5,765 nucleotides of DNA from Thermoplasmata archaeon (GTDB taxonomy: Archaea; Thermoplasmatota; Thermoplasmata; Lutacidiplasmatales; UBA184), in the NCBI GenBank assembly GCA_021828715.1, contig JAJZDF010000051.1, positions 1 to 5,765 of the forward strand. The letters are read 5' to 3'. Position numbers and translations under genes: made by a program. Positions 1 to 5,189 of the stretch are shown here, piece after piece (position 1 is the first letter of the stretch; each line of letters begins with the position of its first letter). Under the pieces are notes generated by a model. The model did not search any database, had not been told where the DNA came from, and was given only the letters and a program-made list of their open reading frames with translations.

Positions 1-1080
1 GTTGAGCCCGTACTTCGCGAGCGACTGCTGCTCCGCCTTCTTCCCGTTCTTCAGCATGAGCTCGATCTCGGCCCGCCACTCGGCGGTGGCGAACCTCGGA
101 TCGGTGAGCTCCGCCTGGAGCGCCCGGACGTCCTGCTCCGACAGGTGGTCGGACGGCAGGTCGTAGTTCTCGATGTCCGAGGCGGTGACCCCGAGGAACT
201 CCGCGGACGGCGTCGCGAGGTACGTGGAGAGGTGAGCCGTCTTGATCGCGCCGTAGGCGACGCTCGCGAAGATGCGGAACGACCAGGGATCGCCGTCCGT
301 GAAGACGACGACGGGGAGCTTCAGTTCCTCGGTGACCCGCCGGAGGAAGCGCCGCGTCGAGCGGGCCGGCTGTCCCTTGAGGTGGAGCAGGATCGCGTCG
401 TGCTGCTCGTCGAACCCGTTCTCGGCGAGCCGGTCGACCATGCCGCCGCACTCGATCGCGATGACGAACTTCGCGCTCGTCTTCACGAGCTCGATCTTCT
501 CCTTCTCCACGTTGAACGGCAGCGAGTAGCCCCCGTCGCCGACGTCGTTGCGGCAGTTGATCGTCTTCACGATCCCCTTGCGATTCCGCTCCTTGATCGT
601 GATGTCGCCGAGGACAGTGGCGCCGTTCTCCTCGGGATGGAGGCGGAAATCCTCGCGCAGGCGCTGGCAGAGGACCTCCAGGTCCTCGATCAGGAGGTTG
701 GACTCGTCCTCGCTGTGGAACTTCGCCTCCTGCCATGCTTCGCTGATGTAGTAAAGCTCCCGGAGGGTGGAGGTCTTGCGGCTCTTTGCCATCTCGTTGA
801 TGAAGTCGACAAGGTAGAACGTACGGAGGAGCATCAGCGCGCCGTCGAGCTTGCGGGCGCTCCGCGTTCCCATCTGGCGGCCGAGCTTCCAGACGCCCTC
901 CCGCATCTTGAACTCGAGGTTCTGCTTCGTCCGCAGCGGCAGCCGCATCCGGGGGATCTCCCCCTGGTCGAGCTGGTTCCAGATCTGCTCGGCGAGCTCG
1001 AGGGTCGGACGGAGGGCCTCGGCCCGGACGGCCGTCTCCTCCTCCTCACTCGTCGTCGCCGGCGCTCGACTCCGCGGCAT
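1..1080 (-). CDS. top6A: DNA topoisomerase VI subunit A (partial, C-terminus cut by window edge)
   Basis: Catalytic subunit of the type IIB topoisomerase Top6 (Spo11 family). It cuts both DNA strands so another duplex can pass, in an A2B2 complex with Top6B. 360 residues are visible; the family usually runs to about 365-390, so only a short C-terminal tail is missing beyond position 1. In order: an acidic N-terminal stretch (about 10-35); a winged-helix/CAP domain with LRELYYISE, where Tyr111 is the likely catalytic tyrosine by alignment with Spo11 (the second of YY); then a Toprim domain with Glu210 in FVIAIECGG and the DxD pair Asp262/Asp264 in FTDGDPW, the Mg2+ ligands. All key residues are present. 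The ATG at 1080 is chosen because GGAGGT lies 8 nt upstream and the next Met is residue 45. It overlaps the end of top6B by 35 bp in another frame, so the two are cotranscribed. The family call is secure. Confidence 0.96.
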   Translation of the reverse strand, partial: MPRSRAPATTSEEEETAVRAEALRPTLELAEQIWNQLDQGEIPRMRLPLRTKQNLEFKMREGVWKLGRQMGTRSARKLDGALMLLRTFYLVDFINEMAKSRKTSTLRELYYISEAWQEAKFHSEDESNLLIEDLEVLCQRLREDFRLHPEENGATVLGDITIKERNRKGIVKTINCRNDVGDGGYSLPFNVEKEKIELVKTSAKFVIAIECGGMVDRLAENGFDEQHDAILLHLKGQPARSTRRFLRRVTEELKLPVVVFTDGDPWSFRIFASVAYGAIKTAHLSTYLATPSAEFLGVTASDIENYDLPSDHLSEQDVRALQAELTDPRFATAEWRAEIELMLKNGKKAEQQSLAKYGLN

Positions 1081-3058
1081 CGTAATCGACCTCCTCGTCC
1101 GCCCCGACGTTCGCGACCCCTTCCGCGGCGGCCGCCTCTGCCGCCTCGACGATCATGCGCGGGAGGCGGACATCCCAGTCGCCCGGCAGCGGGTCGGCGC
1201 CGAGGAGATGGGCCTCGTCGACCCCGGCGACGTACCAGTCCAGGTCGGAGGCGTCCAGGTCGGTCTTCGGGGGGAACGTGAGGGCGAGTCGGGTCCGGGC
1301 GCTCGGGGCGAGCTTCGGAAGCGTCCACCACGCCCGTCCGAGCGCCGGGTCGGTCCCGTCCGGGGCCGGATCGAACGAGGCGCCGGTCATCGCCTCGGGC
1401 GGGATCTCCACGAACAGCTCGAGGACCCGGGCGCGGGGGGTATAGTTGACCGCCTCCACCTCGACCCGGAGCCCCGCGGCGTCCCGGGCGAGTCGAGCGT
1501 CGAGATTCACGACATCCATGATCCGGGTGATCACCGGCGTGAGATCGGGGACCGGCCGTCCGGTCAGGTGGCTCGTCTTCTCGGCGAGCTTCGGGAGGAT
1601 CTTCAGGATGATCTCGAACTTGGCCCCGGCGAGGTCCCGGCGGGTCCGGCGCGACAGATGGGTGCGGAGGTGGCGGGCCGCGACCTGGAGCGCGAGGGTC
1701 ACCTCCCGATCGATCTCCGGATCCTCGGCGACCGCCTCCTTCGCCTCGCTCGTGAACGGAATCTTCGTCGACGCGAGGTGGACGAGGATCAGCGCCGGTC
1801 CGCTCGGCATCCCGGAGCCTCCCTTCTGTTCGAGGCCGTAGCGTCGCCAATCGAGGTTCGTGACCGCGCTCGTGATCGCGCAGGCGCCCTGCTGGAAGAG
1901 GAGGGGCACCCGGTTCGCGAACCGGAGGATCTGGACCGGCTGGTCGGCGGGAAGGGCACCGCCGTAGACGATGCCGACCTCGACCATGAACGGAAACCCC
2001 CCCCGGACCCTCGGCGGGCGGCTCACCGGGGGCGCGTAGAATTCGGGGCGGATCTCGCCGAGGACGTTCCGGAGGCCGCGCTTGATCAGCATCGCCCCGA
2101 TGGGCGAGAGGCAGTCGCCCGTCGGGGCGACGAGCGCGACGCGGTGCAGGGCGGCCAGCAGCCGCTCCTGCTCCTCGCTGTGGACCGACCCGGGCGGACG
2201 CTGGGCCGCGCATCCGCACTCGGCGAGCAACTCCCGGGCGGCCCGGGCGGAGACCCCTTGAAGGTCCTTGGTCAGGAACTCGGCAAGGGTCGCCCGCTTC
2301 GTCGACTTGAGGAAGTAGCCGAGCTCCCCAAGTTCGAGCCCGTAGGGGTGGGGGAGGGTCTCCTGCGCGAGGGGGGGCAGGTCGGTGGTGGCCCGCTCGA
2401 AGGTGACGCGGGTGCCGTCCGGCTCGATGAGGAGGAGGCGGGCGTGCGGGTTCACGATCGCGGTGCCGCGGAGGTACTCGTACGGGGACTGGCGGCCCCG
2501 GACGTACCGCGCCCGCAGGACGAGCTCGACGCTCGTCCCGTGGGGCCGGTCCCAGAGGAGGACGTCCTCGGAGACGATCCGCGGCTGGTTCTTCTGCGTG
2601 TCGAGGAACAGTTCCAGCACGTGCGCCGCCTCCTCCTCCTCGATCTTCGAGATGATCCGGGCCGGTCGGGCGGTCGTGAGGTTGGCGTACAGTACCGCCG
2701 CGCTGATCCCGATCCCCTGCTGGCCCCGCGCCTGGCGGTTCGAGTGGAACCGGGATCCGTAGAGGAGGCGCGCGAAGACGTTCGGGATCTCCCGTCGGAG
2801 GATCCCGGGCCCGTTGTCGTCGATCGAGACGCGGAGCCGGTCCTCGCTCTCCTTCTGGACCTGGACGGTGACCTCGGGGAGGATGCGGGCTTCCTCGCAG
2901 CTATCGAGACTGTTGTCGACCGCTTCCTTCACCGTGGTGAGGAGCGACCGCTGCGGGTTGTCGAACCCGAGGATCTGGCGGTTCCGCTCAAAGAACTCCG
3001 CGACCGAGATCTCGCGCTGCTTTGCCGCGAGCTGCTGGGCGATCGAGGGGGGAGTCAC
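1046..3058 (-). CDS. top6B: DNA topoisomerase VI subunit B, ATPase subunit
   Basis: ATP-driven clamp subunit of Top6; it dimerises on ATP binding and gates strand passage by Top6A. 670 residues, longer than the crenarchaeal ~530-residue form. In order: a GHKL ATPase domain with N-box EAVDNSLD (Glu45, Asn49), G1 box DDNGPG (80-85) and G2 box RGQQGIGIS (111-119); a helix-two-turn-helix insert (about 257-322); a transducer domain (about 323-520) with the switch lysine Lys440 in TSEAKEAVA; then a C-terminal extension (about 530-638) like the Ig-like domain of euryarchaeal Top6B; and an acidic tail ending SSAGDDE. The DNA-contacting WKxY motif appears as WRRY (404-407). The start is GTG at 3058, giving the normal family N-terminus ([19 protein letters not shown]). 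No Shine-Dalgarno is seen, but a TATA box is centred about 28 bp upstream, so translation is probably leaderless. It is first in a top6B-top6A operon. Confidence 0.97.
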   Translation of the reverse strand: MTPPSIAQQLAAKQREISVAEFFERNRQILGFDNPQRSLLTTVKEAVDNSLDSCEEARILPEVTVQVQKESEDRLRVSIDDNGPGILRREIPNVFARLLYGSRFHSNRQARGQQGIGISAAVLYANLTTARPARIISKIEEEEAAHVLELFLDTQKNQPRIVSEDVLLWDRPHGTSVELVLRARYVRGRQSPYEYLRGTAIVNPHARLLLIEPDGTRVTFERATTDLPPLAQETLPHPYGLELGELGYFLKSTKRATLAEFLTKDLQGVSARAARELLAECGCAAQRPPGSVHSEEQERLLAALHRVALVAPTGDCLSPIGAMLIKRGLRNVLGEIRPEFYAPPVSRPPRVRGGFPFMVEVGIVYGGALPADQPVQILRFANRVPLLFQQGACAITSAVTNLDWRRYGLEQKGGSGMPSGPALILVHLASTKIPFTSEAKEAVAEDPEIDREVTLALQVAARHLRTHLSRRTRRDLAGAKFEIILKILPKLAEKTSHLTGRPVPDLTPVITRIMDVVNLDARLARDAAGLRVEVEAVNYTPRARVLELFVEIPPEAMTGASFDPAPDGTDPALGRAWWTLPKLAPSARTRLALTFPPKTDLDASDLDWYVAGVDEAHLLGADPLPGDWDVRLPRMIVEAAEAAAAEGVANVGADEEVDYDAAESSAGDDE
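1089..1094 (-). promoter_or_regulatory. Shine-Dalgarno site of top6A inside top6B
   Basis: The minus strand reads GGAGGT, then CGATTACG (8 nt), then the ATG of top6A. It is a full-strength ribosome binding site embedded in the codons for the acidic tail of Top6B. It decides the top6A start and suggests that top6A is initiated independently on the shared mRNA rather than only by ribosome read-through. Confidence 0.8.
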
Positions 3059-3082
3059 CGGACGGACGGGGCCCTTCCCCCT

Positions 3083-3089
3083 CTATAAG
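3083..3089 (-). promoter_or_regulatory. Probable TATA box of the top6BA operon
   Basis: The minus strand reads CTTATAG in an otherwise GC-rich 56-bp gap between the hydrolase stop and the top6B GTG. Its centre is about 28 bp before the start codon, the usual archaeal TATA-to-start-site distance, so transcription should begin at or within a few bases of the GTG. No clear purine-rich BRE is seen upstream; a palindrome occupies that place instead. Confidence 0.55.
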
Positions 3090-3094
3090 CGGCG

Positions 3095-3109
3095 CGTTCG
3101 AGCCGAACG
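3095..3109. repeat. 15-bp palindrome next to the top6B TATA box
   Basis: CGTTCG-AGC-CGAACG is a perfect 6-bp inverted repeat around a 3-nt centre, ending 6 bp upstream of the top6B TATA box, where TFB/BRE contacts would fall, and 6 bp downstream of the hydrolase stop codon. It could be an operator for a dimeric regulator or a hairpin at the 3' end of the upstream transcript. No T-tract follows on the minus strand, so a simple terminator is less likely. Confidence 0.4.
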
Positions 3110-3114
3110 GACCT

Positions 3115-3930
3115 TCACGGCTCGGGCGTCGGGGGGCGCTGGGCGACGTCCCGGAGCACCGGGCGGAACGGACGCCAGCGGGCCGGCTCGTCGAGGTCGA
3201 TGTCGACCCTGAGGAGCCGCTCCTCGGGCGCCAGGCGCGGGTCCGGGAGTTCCTCGGCGACCAGCGCCTCGCCCCGCGGGTCCCAGGCACCCGAGCCGCC
3301 ACCGAAGACGATCCCGTCCTCGACCCCGACCCGGTTGACGTAGACGATCGGCACGCCGTTCTCGATCGCGCGCGCCGGAAGGAGGCGGGCGAACAGCGGC
3401 CCGCTCGGGACCGGGGACGCGGAGAGTACCAGGAACGCGTCGGCCCCTCCCAGGGCCAGGCCGCGGAACACCTCGGGAAAGAACGTGTCGTAGCAGATCG
3501 CGACCCCTGCCCGGTGCCCGCCGACCTCGCACGGGCGGCTGCGTGCGGTCAGCGAGAACGGGACTCCCTCCTCGAAGGGGCCGAACGTCGGCAGGTACCG
3601 TTTCGCCTGGACCGCAACCTTGCCGGACGGGGCGACGACGAGCGCGGCGTTCTGCAGCTCCCCGCTCCTCTCGGGGGAGGCGAGCGGCGCCCCGACGACC
3701 AGGGTCATCCCCAGGTCGGAGGCGAGGCCCGTCAGGGCGGTCCAGACGGCGTCCCCCCGCCGCACAGCGACCCCATGGAACCGGTCGCCGATCCGGTAGC
3801 CGGAGAGGAACAGTTCGGGAGCGATGGCCGCATCGACCGAATGGCCCCGGAGCAGGGTGCCCAGCCGGTCGAGGTTCGCCGCCGGCTCGCCCGGGATCGG
3901 CGCAAGCTGGGCGAGGAGGAACCGGGTCAA
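3115..3930 (-). CDS. Carbon-nitrogen hydrolase, nitrilase superfamily
   Basis: A 271-residue cytoplasmic hydrolase of the nitrilase/amidase superfamily, which cleaves C-N bonds in nitriles, amides or glutamine through a Glu-Lys-Cys triad. The triad is visible: Glu39 in IAPELFLSGY, Lys110 in AKRYLPTFGPFEE and Cys146 in GVAICYDTFFPE. The N-terminus TRFLLAQLAPIPG matches the usual first strand, and the length suits a complete single-domain member. The LPTFGPFEE loop resembles glutaminase domains of NAD synthetase and related amidases, but no synthetase domain follows and the substrate cannot be told. The start is TTG at 3930: it overlaps the TGA of the upstream membrane-protein gene (TTGA, 4 nt), and the same frame further upstream, open to 4311, only antagonises that gene and has no family resemblance. 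No Shine-Dalgarno is evident, so translation is probably coupled. The family call is strong; the specific function is unknown. Confidence 0.9.
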   Translation of the reverse strand: MTRFLLAQLAPIPGEPAANLDRLGTLLRGHSVDAAIAPELFLSGYRIGDRFHGVAVRRGDAVWTALTGLASDLGMTLVVGAPLASPERSGELQNAALVVAPSGKVAVQAKRYLPTFGPFEEGVPFSLTARSRPCEVGGHRAGVAICYDTFFPEVFRGLALGGADAFLVLSASPVPSGPLFARLLPARAIENGVPIVYVNRVGVEDGIVFGGGSGAWDPRGEALVAEELPDPRLAPEERLLRVDIDLDEPARWRPFRPVLRDVAQRPPTPEP

Positions 3931-4376
3931 TAGAAGTACCGTCGGCAGGCGAGCAGATAGACGAAGAGGACGACCATCAGGACGAAGAGGACGGTGATCG
4001 AGCCGGTGAAGAACAGGTAGACGGTCGACGCGAAGACGAGCGCCAGCGTCGTCCAGAGAGCCCACGTCTCCTGACGCCAGAGGGCGGTCGCGATCGCGAG
4101 GAGCGAGATGCCAAGGATCAGCAGGATCGCCGATCCGAGAAGGTCGATCGACGGGAACAGGTCCAGGGCGGACGGGATCGCGTTCGACCCAAACTGGTCG
4201 AGAAGGTAGAGCCCCCCGCCCAGGATCAGCACGATCGCGGCGCCGGCGATCAGCACGGAAACGATTCCGACTCCGATCGGCAGCTTCGGCCGCGAGGAGG
4301 TCGGCTGCCACGGTGGGGGAAGGCGGTCGAAGGCGACGGGGGCGGAGCTTCCCGGAACGGTCGACGTGTGGCTCAT
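3927..4376 (-). CDS. Small four-helix membrane protein of unknown function
   Basis: A 149-residue protein I do not recognise. Residues 1-32 are a Pro/Ser/Thr-rich, probably disordered cytoplasmic stretch without a signal peptide. Four hydrophobic helices follow at about 34-58, 78-98, 104-122 and 125-144, and the chain ends in ACRRYFY. An RQETW segment (101-105) forms a short charged turn between helices 2 and 3, and the longest loop (59-77) joins helices 1 and 2. No catalytic or metal motif is visible. The ATG at 4376 is preceded by a weak GAGGGG only 2 nt away and by a TATA-like element about 41 bp upstream. The stop overlaps the TTG start of the nitrilase-family gene by 4 nt, so the two are very likely cotranslated. 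A link in function, such as a membrane partner of the hydrolase, is inference only. Confidence 0.8.
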   Translation of the reverse strand: MSHTSTVPGSSAPVAFDRLPPPWQPTSSRPKLPIGVGIVSVLIAGAAIVLILGGGLYLLDQFGSNAIPSALDLFPSIDLLGSAILLILGISLLAIATALWRQETWALWTTLALVFASTVYLFFTGSITVLFVLMVVLFVYLLACRRYFY

Positions 4377-4413
4377 GGCCCCTCGAGGTGGACGGGGAAG
4401 CCCGCGCGGGGGG

Positions 4414-4427
4414 TTTTTAGCTTTCTG
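4414..4427 (-). promoter_or_regulatory. Possible archaeal promoter (BRE/TATA-like) for the membrane protein-hydrolase pair
   Basis: The minus strand reads AGAAAG (4426-4421) then CTAAAAA (4420-4414), an A-rich island in GC-rich DNA resembling a BRE followed by a weak TATA element. A start site 25-27 bp downstream would fall near 4391, giving a leader of about 15 nt before the ATG at 4376. Two short palindromes, CCCGCGCGGG (4401-4410) and CCTCGAGG (4381-4388), lie between this element and the gene. The promoter ends about 25 bp from the probable IS630 edge. Confidence 0.35.
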
Positions 4428-4469
4428 TGGAGTGGGCCTCCGCGTGGAGTACAGGAATTACTGACCCCG

Positions 4470-4485
4470 GGGTAAACGGGTAAAC
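4470..4485. repeat. Tandem 8-bp repeat GGGTAAAC x2
   Basis: Two perfect adjacent copies of GGGTAAAC (4470-4477 and 4478-4485) stand out as AT-containing units in GC-rich sequence. They lie inside the presumed end of the IS630 remnant, about 20-35 bp from the proposed TA edge, a position suited to subterminal transposase-binding repeats. Confidence 0.6.
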
Positions 4486-4541
4486 TCGGGTCGAGGAGGA
4501 ATCGCCCCTCCCCGGGGACCTTCCGCGAGTCAGTCCGCCGG

Positions 4542-4972
4542 TCATAGAGGTGAGTGGCGGCGACGAAGGAGCGGATCAGCTGGGGTCGCACGCGCATTCG
4601 GACGACCGCCTGGCGGAGCGCGCGGCTGAGCCCCCTCACATCGAGGGGAGCATGGCCGCCAGCCCGTGATCTTCAGGTGGCGCCAGACCCACTTGTCCGG
4701 ATTTGATTCGGGACTGAGGCCCGAGAACCGGTGGACCTCCAGCCTCGGGTGGGCTCGCAAGAAGGCCCGGGTCTCCTCGGACCCGTGGGGCCTCCGCCGT
4801 CCCAGAAGATCATGATGGGCCGCCGACGAATGTGGCGCATCATGTGGTGGAGGAACTCCACCACCTCTTCGGTCGCGATCGTCTCCTTGTGGACCTGGAT
4901 GCACAGCTTCAGACCTCGCGGTAGTTCGCGGTTGACCGGCTCGCCCTCTGGCTGGGATGTGGCCCCGAGTCC
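4542..4972 (-). pseudogene. IS630-family DDE transposase, C-terminal part, multiply frameshifted
   Basis: Remnant of a cut-and-paste DDE transposase. Reading 5' to 3' on the minus strand, recognisable peptide hops through the frames: KLCIQVHKETIATEEVVEFL to IMIFWDGG (second catalytic Asp in FWDGG); then PHGSEETRAFLRAHPRLEV and NPDKWVWRHLK; then HGLAAMLP; then LDVRGLSRALRQAVVRMR ending LIRSFVAATHL. Each change fits loss of one base, near 4787-4790 (G4 run), 4666-4673 and 4645-4648 (G4 run). Joined, they give a collinear IS630 C-terminal domain. The family motif NPDE is NPDK here, so the third catalytic acid is Lys. The N-terminal helix-turn-helix and the first Asp are not found in any frame between 4970 and 5190. 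The segment around LGATSQPEGEP (about 4940-4970) matches the usual W-x-P-x-G region only loosely, with a possible internal deletion after it. Not functional. Confidence 0.8.
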
Positions 4973-5033
4973 GCGGCGCCCGGCAACTGCTGTGGGCCCC
5001 TTGCCGGAGCCTGTTCTTCAGACTGGGCGCCGC
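4973..5033 (+). repeat. Nested inverted repeats (outer 9-bp stem, inner 7-bp hairpin)
   Basis: Outer arms GCGGCGCCC (4973-4981) and GGGCGCCGC (5025-5033) are perfect complements. Inside, CCGGCAA (4980-4986) and TTGCCGG (5001-5007) pair around a 14-nt loop, CTGCTGTGGGCCCC. The two stems share positions 4980-4981, so in one fold the outer stem shortens to 7 bp (4973-4979 with 5027-5033). The remaining single-stranded part (5008-5026) is unusually T/C-rich. Confidence 0.65.
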
Positions 5034-5056
5034 TCACCGGCGAGAGATTGTGGGAA

Positions 5057-5074
5057 CGCGCTCGGACGAGCGCG
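5057..5074 (+). repeat. Perfect 7-bp hairpin
   Basis: CGCGCTC (5057-5063), loop GGAC, GAGCGCG (5068-5074). No T-tract follows, so it does not look like an intrinsic terminator; it fits as a structural stem of an RNA encoded before the IS110 gene. Confidence 0.65.
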
Positions 5075-5096
5075 GTCACCTGTAGAGGAGCTTGGA

Positions 5097-5110
5097 GAGC
5101 CGACCGGCTC
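5097..5110 (+). repeat. Perfect 5-bp hairpin
   Basis: GAGCC (5097-5101), loop GACC, GGCTC (5106-5110). The right arm can alternatively pair as GCTCG (5107-5111) with CGAGC (5139-5143), so two mutually exclusive folds are possible. Confidence 0.45.
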
Positions 5111-5178
5111 GCCCCTCCCGCCGAGACCCGTGGCCACCCGAGCGAGAAGATGCGGAGAGAGAGGAACGTGACGACGGG

Positions 5179-5182
5179 GGAG
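5179..5182 (+). promoter_or_regulatory. Ribosome binding site of the IS110 transposase
   Basis: GGAG at the end of a GGGGG run, followed by TGAGACG (7 nt) and the ATG at 5190. The spacing is standard and supports 5190 as the start. Confidence 0.65.
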
Positions 5183-5189
5183 TGAGACG

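Larger units (their letters stand above)
4452..4972 (-). mobile_element. IS630-family insertion sequence remnant
   Basis: Contains the C-terminal part of a decayed IS630-type transposase and its downstream end. IS630 elements insert at TA. A TA at 4450-4451 followed by CAGGAATTACTGACCCC is a plausible outer edge on the transposase 3' side, but the matching terminal repeat would be at the other end, which is not seen. The transposase 5' half is absent, apparently because the neighbouring IS110 element begins there. The inner limit near 4972 is approximate, set where IS630-like peptide fades and the hairpin-rich region starts. Confidence 0.55.
4973..5189 (+). ncRNA. Candidate IS110 bridge RNA / left-end non-coding region
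   Basis: About 215 bp directly upstream of an IS110-type transposase start, with no recognisable protein in any frame. It holds a nested structure (4973-5033), a 7-bp hairpin with GGAC loop (5057-5074) and a 5-bp hairpin with GACC loop (5097-5110), all perfect. IS110-group elements are known to encode a structured bridge RNA of roughly this length in the left end before the recombinase gene; its loops pair with target and donor DNA. The location and hairpin density fit, but guide pairings were not established, the exact ends are unknown, and high GC favours chance hairpins. Confidence 0.35.

Noticed and set aside
145..1281. A 378-codon plus-strand open frame opposite top6A
   Set aside because: Same reasoning: top6A on the minus strand has all catalytic residues, while this frame shows only Leu/Arg/Glu-rich sequence ending in Arg/Pro repeats.
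834..2219. A 461-codon minus-strand frame overlapping top6B
   Set aside because: It lies in another frame of the same strand as top6B and its peptide is Arg/Pro/Gly-rich noise.
851..3088. A 745-codon open frame on the plus strand opposite top6B
   Set aside because: It is antisense to an intact, well-conserved gene; its peptide is low-complexity Arg/Glu/Asp/Gly-rich without a family motif, as expected from codon bias in high-GC DNA.
3931..4311. N-terminal extension of the nitrilase-family protein by 127 residues
   Set aside because: The extension overlaps the membrane-protein gene in another frame, is Arg/Asp/Pro-rich and unlike the family; the TTG at 3930 gives the normal N-terminus and a 4-nt stop/start overlap.
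4401..4420. Intrinsic terminator on the plus strand (CCCGCGCGGG then TTTTT)
   Set aside because: No plus-strand gene lies upstream to need it, and the stem can be at most 3-4 bp because the palindrome has no separate loop. The A-run on the minus strand fits better as a promoter element.
4373..4639. An 88-codon minus-strand protein
   Set aside because: Its first part is the C-terminus of the broken IS630 transposase; the rest is read-through of the IS end into non-coding sequence until a chance stop.
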